Shown piece after piece: positions 1 to 6,490 of a stretch of 11,091 nucleotides of DNA (within the stretch, counting starts at the first letter, position 1; every line of letters begins with the position of its first letter). Location of the stretch: the NCBI GenBank assembly GCA_019247135.1, contig JAFAPL010000895.1, forward strand, positions 1 to 11,091, in the 5' to 3' direction. Position numbers and translations under genes: made by a program. Origin of the DNA: Chloroflexota bacterium. GTDB taxonomy: Bacteria; Chloroflexota; UBA6077; CF-72. A model generated the notes under the pieces. It searched no databases. It saw nothing but the letters and a program-made list of their open reading frames with translations, and was not told where the DNA came from.

Positions 1-32
1 TGACACGCACCGCGCAACGCTCCGCTACCCCC

Positions 33-905
33 GTGGAATACCAGACGACCGTTCGCATCAACGCATCGCCCGACGCCGTCTTCGACGCGCTCACCACCGT
101 GAACGGGCTCGCCGCGTGGTGGAGCCCTGCCACCGGCTCGGGCGAGACCGGCGGCGAGCTCAGGTTCATCATGAGTGCCCCCGAATCGCTCGTGATCCGC
201 GTCGACGAGGCGACGCGTCCGAGGTCGGTGCGGTGGACCGTCACCGACTGCCCCTTCCTCCCCGACTGGATCGGGACCAGGCCAACCTTCACTATCACCC
301 CGCACGACGATGACACATGCGAGCTCCACTTCCGTCACTACGGACTGAGCGAGGAGCTGGAGTGCATCGACATGTGCACTCGGAGCTGGAACCACTACAT
401 GACCAGCCTGCGCGACTACCTCGAGTCCGGCCGCGGAAGCCCGTATGGCAGCCCCGCGGATAGAGCTCGCCGCGAAGTAGAAGGGCGACCGATGTCGCCA
501 CCGCCGACGTCCATCCATCAGGAAGCACTCATCGCCGCATCGCCTCAGCAGGTGTTCGAGCTGCTCACCAGCGGCAGCCTGTTCGGCGCTGCGACTGGGC
601 TGCCGGCCGAGATCACGGATCGCGAAGGCGATTCGTTCTCGGTGTTCGGTGGTCGGGTGGAGGGCCGCCAGATCGAACTTGTGCCAGGCGAGCGGGTGGT
701 CCAGGCGTGGCGTTTTGGCGCGGCGCATCCTTCAGCCTGGGAACCCGGCGTCTACTCCACGGTTCGTTTCACCCTCACGCCGTCAGGCGACGGGACGCAA
801 CTGGTGATCGATCATACCGGCATACCGGCGGAATGGGTCGAGCACCTTTCGCAGGGCTACCCGACCTTTTACCGGGATCCGATCGCGAACTTCTTCGCAA
901 AGTAA
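33..905 (+). CDS. Tandem SRPBCC (AHSA1/START-type) domain protein, 5' end probably just outside window
   Basis: This is a soluble protein made of two SRPBCC (Bet v1/AHSA1-like) helix-grip domains. Such domains bind hydrophobic ligands or act as co-chaperone-like modules, and the ligand cannot be told here. Domain 1 spans about residues 1-135. It has the family-typical opening TTVRINASPDAVFDALT, then an AAWWSP segment and a C-terminal helix. Domain 2 spans about 160-290. It opens with ALIAASPQQVFELLTS and ends with IPAEWVEHLSQGYPTFYRDP, typical of AHSA1 proteins. The first in-window start is GTG at 33, but the frame stays open to base 3. Bases 1-2 are 'tg', so an initiator one base upstream would add TRTAQRSATP to the N-terminus and is the likelier start. 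An internal ATG at 492 (Met154) has an AAGGG six bases upstream and could make domain 2 alone. The gene ends at TAA 903-905, followed by a GC hairpin. Confidence 0.85.
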   Translation: MEYQTTVRINASPDAVFDALTTVNGLAAWWSPATGSGETGGELRFIMSAPESLVIRVDEATRPRSVRWTVTDCPFLPDWIGTRPTFTITPHDDDTCELHFRHYGLSEELECIDMCTRSWNHYMTSLRDYLESGRGSPYGSPADRARREVEGRPMSPPPTSIHQEALIAASPQQVFELLTSGSLFGAATGLPAEITDREGDSFSVFGGRVEGRQIELVPGERVVQAWRFGAAHPSAWEPGVYSTVRFTLTPSGDGTQLVIDHTGIPAEWVEHLSQGYPTFYRDPIANFFAK

Positions 906-914
906 TCCACGTCC

Positions 915-939
915 GCGGCCTCGTGAATTGCGGGGCCGC
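915..939 (+). terminator. GC-rich hairpin after the SRPBCC gene
   Basis: GCGGCCTCG (915-923) pairs with CGGGGCCGC (931-939). This is a 9-bp stem with one G.T wobble and a 7-base loop (TGAATTG), starting 10 bases after the stop codon. No T-tract follows, so it is not a classical intrinsic terminator. Its place between the stop and the next promoter's -35 box supports a termination or 3'-end stabilising role. Confidence 0.45.
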
Positions 940-944
940 ACGCG

Positions 945-980
945 TTGACTCGTAAGCAAACATGGCGTAATGTGCTTACG
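945..980 (+). promoter_or_regulatory. Predicted leaderless housekeeping-sigma promoter with overlapping operator-like inverted repeat
   Basis: A -35 box TTGACT (945-950) and a -10 box TAATGT (968-973) are separated by exactly 17 bp. This predicts a transcription start at about base 980, which is the G of the GTG start codon, so the mRNA would be leaderless. No Shine-Dalgarno sequence is present. A perfect 8-bp inverted repeat, CGTAAGCA (951-958) and TGCTTACG (973-980), fills the spacer and reaches the start codon. A second arm pair, ACAT (960-963) and ATGT (970-973), lies inside it. A protein bound here would cover the promoter, so this is a candidate operator. The promoter match is direct; the operator role is inferred. 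Confidence 0.6.
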
Positions 981-1786
981 TGCAGTCACGTGAGGGTTGG
1001 TTCAGCTCGCTCGACCGCACCGCCCGCGGCGCCTTGAAGCGAGCGCGCGACGAGAGCGACCGCGCAAAGCTGCGCTACATCGGCACCGAACAGTTGCTGC
1101 TCGGCTTGCTGGCGCAGCCGCGCGGGATCGCCGGCCGCGCCTTGCGTAGCTTCGGCCTCGAGCTGGAGTCGGTGCGTATGTCCTTTGCGCAGACGCGCGC
1201 CGCATCTCAGGAACACACTGTTGCCGACTCGGAGCAGCGCAGCTTCGAAAACCTCCAGTTGACTGCCGAGGCGAAGGCAGCAATCAGCCGCGCTATCGAT
1301 TCCGCCCGCGGCAGCGGTACGAACGCCATCGCTACGGAGCATCTGCTTCAGGGCATTCTGGACCTGGACTCAGGTACGGCGGTTGAGCTGCTCCGCGGGC
1401 ATGGCATCAATCTGGCCGCGTTGCGCGCGCGTACTGTCCAGCTGGCGGCGCTGGGGAGCAGCGCATCGCGTCGCGGTCCGCGCGGCTCCGCTGCGACGGC
1501 CGAGATGCACGTGGTTGAGCGGCCCGACTGGGGGGTTCCCGCGAGCTCGGGCGTACGCAGCAACGTGGTCATGTGTCGGCTGGATGACGCACAGCTGGAC
1601 GCCATCGACATCCTCATCGAAGCCGGCGTCCGCGCCAATCGGAGTGACGCGGCCGCATGGCTGATCGGGGCAGGCCTGGACTCGAAATCAGCGGTTGTCG
1701 ACGCCGTTCGCGAGAAAGTTGCCGAGATCCGCCGCATCCGCGAAGACGCGAAAACACTCGCGGAGGATGCGGACGCGACAGGTTAG
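980..1786 (+). CDS. Double Clp_N repeat protein with ribbon-helix-helix-like C-terminal domain
   Basis: The protein (268 aa) contains two Clp N-terminal repeats but no AAA+ ATPase, so it is not a Clp unfoldase. Repeat 1 is about residues 11-70, with RYIGTEQLLLGLL as the signature. Repeat 2 is about 92-155, with NAIATEHLLQGIL. Clp_N repeats normally bind substrates or adaptors. A low-complexity Ser/Arg/Gly linker (158-175) leads to a C-terminal domain of about 195-262. That domain starts with a short strand (NVVMCRL) followed by helices (DDAQLDAIDILIEAG, RSDAAAWLIGAGL), a layout like ribbon-helix-helix DNA-binding proteins, and ends in a charged helix. The GTG start is chosen because the predicted promoter places +1 on it and no ribosome binding site precedes it. 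The role is unknown. A transcription regulator or Clp adaptor is plausible, and autoregulation through the dyad at 951-980 is my inference. The gene is convergent with its right neighbour, with 10 bases between stops. Confidence 0.85.
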   Translation: MQSREGWFSSLDRTARGALKRARDESDRAKLRYIGTEQLLLGLLAQPRGIAGRALRSFGLELESVRMSFAQTRAASQEHTVADSEQRSFENLQLTAEAKAAISRAIDSARGSGTNAIATEHLLQGILDLDSGTAVELLRGHGINLAALRARTVQLAALGSSASRRGPRGSAATAEMHVVERPDWGVPASSGVRSNVVMCRLDDAQLDAIDILIEAGVRANRSDAAAWLIGAGLDSKSAVVDAVREKVAEIRRIREDAKTLAEDADATG

Positions 1787-1796
1787 ATGATAGGCG

Positions 1797-2579
1797 CTAA
1801 GACGGCAACACCGGCCGCTCTGAAACTGGTTGCGCCCCAAGCCACGCCCACGCGCTGGCCTCATCCGACAGCTCGAAATGCCGAATCTGCATTTTCAACA
1901 CTGAATCGAGGGCCGACATCCAGCCTGTCAGCCAGCCTGGGCCGCCGACGATCGCGAAGCGCTCGACCTGAGAGAACGACCGCCGCTTCATGTCTACGAC
2001 CTCACTCTGGAGGATCCCGCCGATGGCGACTCCATCGAATCGCTGCAGTCGGCCCAACACTCGACGCATCCGCTCCTGGCGAAGGGCATCTTCGAAATGG
2101 TCCACGAGCGCCTTGAGCTCCGCCGCGCTGCACCGCCCGTCGATGCCGAAACCGACCACGTTCGGCGAATCCGTTTCGATGATCGTCACAGACACACGGC
2201 GCGCCAGCGGCGACCGTCCTTCGACCCAGGCAAGCGCCTGGTCCCGCTCTGAGCTCAGAAACGTTTCGTAGTGCACATGCGGCAGTAACGCGCTTTCAAC
2301 TCTGGCCAACGACCGAACCCATGCCGCATCACTGACGATAGCCACGCGACCCAGATGATCGAGTTTGGTGAGAAACGGTGCGACACTCGCGAGGTAGCCA
2401 GGCAACACCTTCACGTCGATACCGGTGAACGAATCAACCTCGATGAAGAGGTGGATCTTTTCGCCGTCCGCGAAGCGTCGTTCGAAGAAGGCTTTGGCCT
2501 TCTCGACGTCTTCGTGCTCGAACTTGCCACTGAAACGCATGGCGGTGACGCCGTTTGGGGATGGAAGGATCTCGAGCAT
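1797..2579 (-). CDS. Tandem SpoIIAA-like (STAS/SEC14-like fold) protein
   Basis: From the ATG at 2579 the protein is 260 aa with two copies of the small alpha/beta SpoIIAA-like fold. Copy 1 covers about residues 1-120. It has an N-terminal strand (VTAMRFSGKF), the helix EDVEKAKAFFERRF, a core strand (IHLFIEVDSFTG), and a C-terminal AIVSDAAWVRSL segment with a closing ALAWVEG helix. Copy 2 covers about 128-245 with the matching pieces: VVGFGIDGRCSAAELKALVD, then VAIGG, then FAIVGGPGWLTGW, then ASAWAWLG. Single-domain members are small, widespread, poorly characterised proteins; no enzymatic residues are evident. The frame is open to 2669, but the residues before Met at 2579 do not look like the family, so the shorter form is preferred. 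AGAGG lies about 11 bases before this ATG, and a TATCAT -10 box sits further upstream. No signal peptide is seen, so a cytoplasmic location is likely. Confidence 0.8.
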   Translation of the reverse strand: MLEILPSPNGVTAMRFSGKFEHEDVEKAKAFFERRFADGEKIHLFIEVDSFTGIDVKVLPGYLASVAPFLTKLDHLGRVAIVSDAAWVRSLARVESALLPHVHYETFLSSERDQALAWVEGRSPLARRVSVTIIETDSPNVVGFGIDGRCSAAELKALVDHFEDALRQERMRRVLGRLQRFDGVAIGGILQSEVVDMKRRSFSQVERFAIVGGPGWLTGWMSALDSVLKMQIRHFELSDEASAWAWLGAQPVSERPVLPS

Positions 2580-2590
2580 GATTGGTCGTG

Positions 2591-2602
2591 CCTCTACAGA
2601 GG
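2591..2602 (-). promoter_or_regulatory. Small dyad overlapping the ribosome binding region of the SpoIIAA-like gene
   Basis: CCTCT-AC-AGAGG is a 5+5 bp dyad in the predicted leader of the minus-strand gene. It includes the only Shine-Dalgarno-like AGAGG. Folding of this short element could modulate ribosome access, but the loop is too small for a stable hairpin, so this is weak. Confidence 0.2.
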
Positions 2603-2628
2603 AACAGGGCGATTGGGAGTCGCCTCTG

Positions 2629-2634
2629 ATGATA
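2629..2634 (-). promoter_or_regulatory. Predicted -10 box for the SpoIIAA-like gene
   Basis: On the minus strand this reads TATCAT, matching the TATAAT consensus at 5 of 6 positions. The -35 region is weak (TGCCGC 16 bp upstream). The predicted transcription start near 2621 would give a leader of about 42 bases before the ATG at 2579. Confidence 0.4.
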
Positions 2635-2700
2635 GAACCTCGCCGAGCTGGCGGCACCAGGCCCCCCAAGTGTCTGCGGCAACCCTTCAGCGGCTGCCAC

Positions 2701-2721
2701 CACTGCAGTGTGTGGTAGCGT
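2701..2721 (+). promoter_or_regulatory. Extended -10 promoter and 10-bp palindrome for the amidohydrolase gene
   Basis: TGG-TAGCGT (2713-2721) fits an extended -10 element (TGn plus TANNNT). Transcription would start near 2728, only about three bases before the ATG at 2731, giving an almost leaderless mRNA, which agrees with the lack of a Shine-Dalgarno sequence. The perfect palindrome CACTGCAGTG (2701-2710) lies just upstream, between the usual -35 and -10 positions, where a repressor could act. The -35 is not convincing. Confidence 0.35.
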
Positions 2722-2730
2722 CGGCAAGCA

Positions 2731-4308
2731 ATGTACGACGCGCTGATCGTCGGCGGTCAGATCATCGACGGCTCGGGGAACGTCGGCTTCTACGGCGCGG
2801 TCGCCATTGCGGATGAACGCGTGACCATCCTGCGCGGCGATGTTGCAAGCATAGAAGCCGCGCGCACGATCGATGCGACCGGCAAGGTCGTCTGTTCCGG
2901 CTTCATCGACTTCCACGCTCACTCCGGGCTGGTTATGCTCGCGGAGCCGCATCACGAGCCGAAAGTCCATCAGGGAATTACCACGGAAGTTATCGGCGTG
3001 GACGGCAACTCCTACGCGCCCTTCCGCGATCCGGACGATCTCGAACGCTTCATCAAACTCAACTCGGGTCTGGACGGCAATCCGCCACTGCCAGCAAGAT
3101 GGTCTACGGTCCAGCAATACCTGGACCTTTTCGATCGCAAAGTTGCCGTCAACGTGTGTTACCTGGTCGGCAACTCCGTTCTGCGCATCGCGTCCGTCGG
3201 CTGGGACGAACGACCAGCAAGCGGAGAAGAGCAGGCCGACATGCGCGCCATACTGCGCGAGTCCATGGAAGAGGGCGCCTGGGGACTCTCAACCGGCCTC
3301 GATTATCCGCCCGGCAGCTATGCCGACACGGAAGAGCTCGTGGGTCTGTCCGAGCAAGCCGCAAGGCTCGGCGGCATCTACCATTCGCACGTCCGCTATC
3401 GACTCGGCGATCGCTTCCTGGATCCCTTCCGCGAAGCGATCGAGATCGGCCGGCGCTCCGGAATTCCGGCCCATATCACTCACTTCTACCAGCGTCTGTA
3501 CACGCCCGGCGGATCGAGCGACATGCTTGCTCTGGTCGAGCGTGCGCGCGAGGAAGGCCTCGACGTCACGTTCGATAGCTATCCTTACGTCTACAGCAGC
3601 ACGCGCCTGCTGATCATGTTTCCAGACTGGGTGCACCACGGCGGGCCCGACCGACTCCTGGCGACCCTGCGCTCGGCCGACGCACGCGAGCGTTTGCGCG
3701 GTGAGGTGGTGCCTCGGGGTGACAGCTGGCACGACATCTGGCTCACGTATTTCAAACAGCCGCACAACCACGTGTACGAAGGCCGCTCCGTCGCCGAAGT
3801 CTCCGAAATGCGTAAGCAGCACCCGGTGGATGCATTGTGCGATCTGCTCGTGGAGGAGGATCTGCAAACGTCGTACACAGCACTGAGCGGCGATGGAAGC
3901 TCGCTGCCGAAGTTCCTGGCGCATCCACTGTCTATGGTCGGGAGCGATGCGGTGCTGCTGGGCGATTTTCCGAGTCCGCGCACGTATGGGTGTTTTCCGG
4001 TGATTCTCGGCAAATTCGTGCGGGAAGAAGGCCTTCTGAGTTTGCCGCAGGCAATTCGCAAGATGACGGCTTTTCCCGCCCAGCGCCTCGGACTCTCGAA
4101 CCGCGGCCTGTTGCGCGACGGCTTCATGGCGGATGTGGTGGTGTTCGACCCGGTCCACGTCGGCGCGCCTGCAACACGCAGCAAACCCAAGCAACTACCG
4201 ACGGGTATCGACTACGTGTTCGTCAACGGCGCGCTGGTGATCGACTCCGGCCACCACACCAGCGCGCTCGCCGGTCGCGCCTTACGCCGCGGCAGCGCTA
4301 CGAGCTAG
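2731..4308 (+). CDS. N-acyl-D-amino-acid deacylase (D-aminoacylase)-type amidohydrolase
   Basis: This 525-aa cytoplasmic metal-dependent hydrolase belongs to the amidohydrolase superfamily, D-aminoacylase branch. Members hydrolyse N-acyl-D-amino acids or related amides. Visible features are an N-terminal small beta domain (DALIVGGQIIDGSG), the metal motif FIDFHAHSG (His62, His64), QGITTEVIG (81-89), IYHSHVRY (His220), HITHF (His251), VGSD (Asp406), a PRTYGCFPVILGKFVREE segment (416-433), and the C-terminal RKMTAFPAQRLGLSNRG...DVVVFDP block that closes the beta domain. The length is normal. In characterised D-aminoacylases a Cys follows the QGVTTEVVGN segment and bridges the metals. Here the matching position appears to be Asp91 (VDG), and the Asp usual after HTH is Ser65. 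The substrate may therefore differ, and D-aminoacylase itself is not certain. The gene is divergent from the SpoIIAA-like gene, and its 3' end overlaps that of the next gene by 11 bp. Confidence 0.85.
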   Translation: MYDALIVGGQIIDGSGNVGFYGAVAIADERVTILRGDVASIEAARTIDATGKVVCSGFIDFHAHSGLVMLAEPHHEPKVHQGITTEVIGVDGNSYAPFRDPDDLERFIKLNSGLDGNPPLPARWSTVQQYLDLFDRKVAVNVCYLVGNSVLRIASVGWDERPASGEEQADMRAILRESMEEGAWGLSTGLDYPPGSYADTEELVGLSEQAARLGGIYHSHVRYRLGDRFLDPFREAIEIGRRSGIPAHITHFYQRLYTPGGSSDMLALVERAREEGLDVTFDSYPYVYSSTRLLIMFPDWVHHGGPDRLLATLRSADARERLRGEVVPRGDSWHDIWLTYFKQPHNHVYEGRSVAEVSEMRKQHPVDALCDLLVEEDLQTSYTALSGDGSSLPKFLAHPLSMVGSDAVLLGDFPSPRTYGCFPVILGKFVREEGLLSLPQAIRKMTAFPAQRLGLSNRGLLRDGFMADVVVFDPVHVGAPATRSKPKQLPTGIDYVFVNGALVIDSGHHTSALAGRALRRGSATS

Positions 4309-5677
4309 TCACGGTGCTTGCTGCCGTTGTTGTCCACGAGATTCCAGAGGTTGTTCGCATTGTCAGTCCCGTTGCGCCGAAGAGGACCGGGTCGGCCGTG
4401 GACGAGACGCTGGCAGTCGCCAGACCCGACACGAAGGTATCCATCGGCTCGGCGCAGTTGTCGAGGACGGAGCCGCAGCTCGTCCCGCTGGTAGGGCCAG
4501 ACGCCGTCGCGAACACGCCGTGCGCCAGTCCATCTGAGCCGAACTCGTAGGTCAATCCGAGTTGCGCGGTGCCGCCGGATGTTGACTTGTTTACGGCCAG
4601 ACCTGGAATGAAGTGATCGATTCCGCTGTTGGTGGAATCAATCGGCACGCGGCTGACTGCCGACCAGCTCGTACCCGTCGCGTTCAGCGAGTGACTCACC
4701 ACGACGTCGTTGGTCCTGCACGATCGTCTGAACCGGCAGTCTGCCCAGGCGACATAGACCGTGCCTGCAGCGTCGATCTCCGCCGACGGCAGTGGACCTT
4801 CGCGCAGGCTACCCGCGACCGTGTGATGACGGATTGTCGCGATGGTGGTAGTGGGGCTCCAGCTGGAGCCGCCGTTCGTCGAGTTGAATGCGCCTACAGC
4901 CGTCTCGTTCGCATTGTCGATGGGTACGATGACCGTGCCGTTCGGCTCGACGAGCGGCTGTCCACCGATCACGCCGGAGCCGTTGCTCGCTGCCGGAGCC
5001 CAGGTCTGGCCGCCATCACTGGTCGTACTCATCTGCAGCAGATTGCCTGCGCCGTGGTCGTCCCACTCGGTGTAGCAGTTGCCATAGAACTGACTGGTTG
5101 AGGTGTTGTCACACACGATCCAGTTCTTGTCGAGGTCACCGCCGGTGGCCGTCGTGAACGGAGAACTCCAGGTCAGACCGTCGGCCGAGCGGCTCGTCAC
5201 GACGGAGTTGCCGTGCACGCCGCCCGCTTCGATCAGCGTCAGCGAGGAGATCAACCACACGCCGTGCTTTGCGTCATAGGTCACGGATGCATCCGTCGCG
5301 CGGTCGTTTGGGCCATTGCCAGTCCATTTCGTGATGCCGGGCAGGAGGCCATTTGTTGTCCAGTTCGCGCCGTTGTTCGTGGATGTCGCGAACCCGATCG
5401 CGCACGCGCCGCCATCGTAGATGCGACCCACCTGGAATGTCGCGACTATCGTCGACCCGTTCGAATACGTGTCCGGCTCCACTTCGGTGTGGTGATTCGT
5501 CGTGGTCGAGGCGGCGCAGGTGGCTTGCGTAAACGGATCAGTGCTCACGTGCGTGGTTGCGGCCGACGCGAGCGGCACCGCCGCGAGGACAAGCGCGAGG
5601 CCCGCGATACCCGCCATCACAGCGTGTCGGGGCACCCGCGCACCGGCCGTGGCGCGCCGAAGATGTGGCACGCGCAC
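4298..5677 (-). CDS. Secreted Asp-box (BNR/sialidase-like) beta-propeller protein
   Basis: This exported protein (459 aa from GTG 5677) has an Arg-rich N-terminus (R2, R7, R8, R14, R17), a hydrophobic stretch at 21-38, and a likely signal-peptidase site at ASA-AT near residue 40. The mature part contains Asp-box-like repeats of the S-x-D/N-x-G-x-x-W kind at about 99-106, 164-170, 219-226, 266-273, 332-338 and 443-448, as in sialidase-type propellers. Eight Cys (54, 92, 189, 201, 314, 320, 401, 408) could form four disulfides, fitting an extracytoplasmic site. I do not see the FRIP motif or a clear arginine triad, so sialidase activity is not supported. A glycan-binding or other propeller role is equally possible. 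An ATG at 5617 (Met21) is an alternative start, but it would remove the basic n-region. The start lies only 23 bases from the divergent SDR gene, and no clear ribosome binding site is visible. Confidence 0.75.
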   Translation of the reverse strand: MRVPHLRRATAGARVPRHAVMAGIAGLALVLAAVPLASAATTHVSTDPFTQATCAASTTTNHHTEVEPDTYSNGSTIVATFQVGRIYDGGACAIGFATSTNNGANWTTNGLLPGITKWTGNGPNDRATDASVTYDAKHGVWLISSLTLIEAGGVHGNSVVTSRSADGLTWSSPFTTATGGDLDKNWIVCDNTSTSQFYGNCYTEWDDHGAGNLLQMSTTSDGGQTWAPAASNGSGVIGGQPLVEPNGTVIVPIDNANETAVGAFNSTNGGSSWSPTTTIATIRHHTVAGSLREGPLPSAEIDAAGTVYVAWADCRFRRSCRTNDVVVSHSLNATGTSWSAVSRVPIDSTNSGIDHFIPGLAVNKSTSGGTAQLGLTYEFGSDGLAHGVFATASGPTSGTSCGSVLDNCAEPMDTFVSGLATASVSSTADPVLFGATGLTMRTTSGISWTTTAASTVTSS

Positions 5678-5700
5678 TGCGCTGTCGCGACCCAGCGCCC

Positions 5701-6470
5701 ATGCAGCTACCGGCCGATCTGACTGGCAAAACGGCGATCGTTACAGGTGGCGGCGGGGACATCGGTGGTGCCTGCTGCACGGCGCTCGCAAAGGCTGGCG
5801 CCAACATCATCGTCGTCGACATCCGAGCCGACGCGGCCGAGCAGCGGGCCGAGGCGGTCCGCACACTCGGCAGGCAGGCCTCGGCGCTGATCGGCGATTG
5901 CTCGGACGAACGTGTCGTCGCCGACCTGGCGCGGCAGGCGCTCGAGCAGGCTGGCCACGTCGACATCCTGGTCAACGTCGCGGGCCGTGGCGAGCCACGC
6001 TACATGTGGGAACTGGAGCGCGCCGACTTCGACCACCTTCTGGCCGACAATCTTGGCAGCGCGTGGAGTTGGTCACGCGCGGTGATGGGATCCATGCGCG
6101 AGCGAGGGTGGGGACGGATCGTCAACATCGCATCGATCTCGGCCAAGCACGGCGGCGGTCCACCCGCGACGGTGAGCAAATCCGCGTACGCGGCATCCAA
6201 GGCGGGCGTACTCGGGCTGACGCGTGGCCTCGCCAAAGTGCTCGCGCCCGAGGTCACGGTCAATGCGATCTGTCCCGGGCTGATCGAAACGCGCGGCACG
6301 CGCCAGCTGATCGAACGCTCCGACACGAAATCGATTCTGGCGACGATTCCCAAGCGCCGGCTGGGTCGGCCTGAGGACGTCGCTGCCGCGGTCCTGTTCT
6401 TCGCATCGGCCTCGGCGGACTGGATTACCGGCGAGTGCATGGACGTCAACGGGGTCAGTACATCGACTGA
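5701..6470 (+). CDS. SDR-family oxidoreductase with a C-terminal single-base frameshift
   Basis: This is a classical short-chain dehydrogenase/reductase of about 256 aa, using NAD(P) to oxidise or reduce an alcohol/ketone substrate. Motifs: TGGGGDIG nucleotide-binding loop (15-22), Asp40 at the end of strand 2 (suggesting NAD preference), NVAG (92-95), catalytic Ser145, Tyr163 and Lys167 (YAASK), and CPGLIET (191-197). The family ending DVNGGQYID-stop is encoded, but only after a one-base shift at the GGGG run at 6451-6454. With one more G the frame would read on to TGA 6468-6470. As written, the frame runs on to 6789 with unrelated residues. The ATG at 5701 is the only start that fits the family N-terminus; no ribosome binding site is seen. 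It probably forms an operon with the transporter 20 bases downstream. The substrate is unknown. Confidence 0.85.
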
Positions 6471-6490
6471 TTGGAGGCGTAAGAGCGACG

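Noticed and set aside
3289..4194. Minus-strand frame of about 301 codons within the amidohydrolase
   Set aside because: The plus strand encodes a complete amidohydrolase with its metal ligands; the opposite frame has no recognisable motif.
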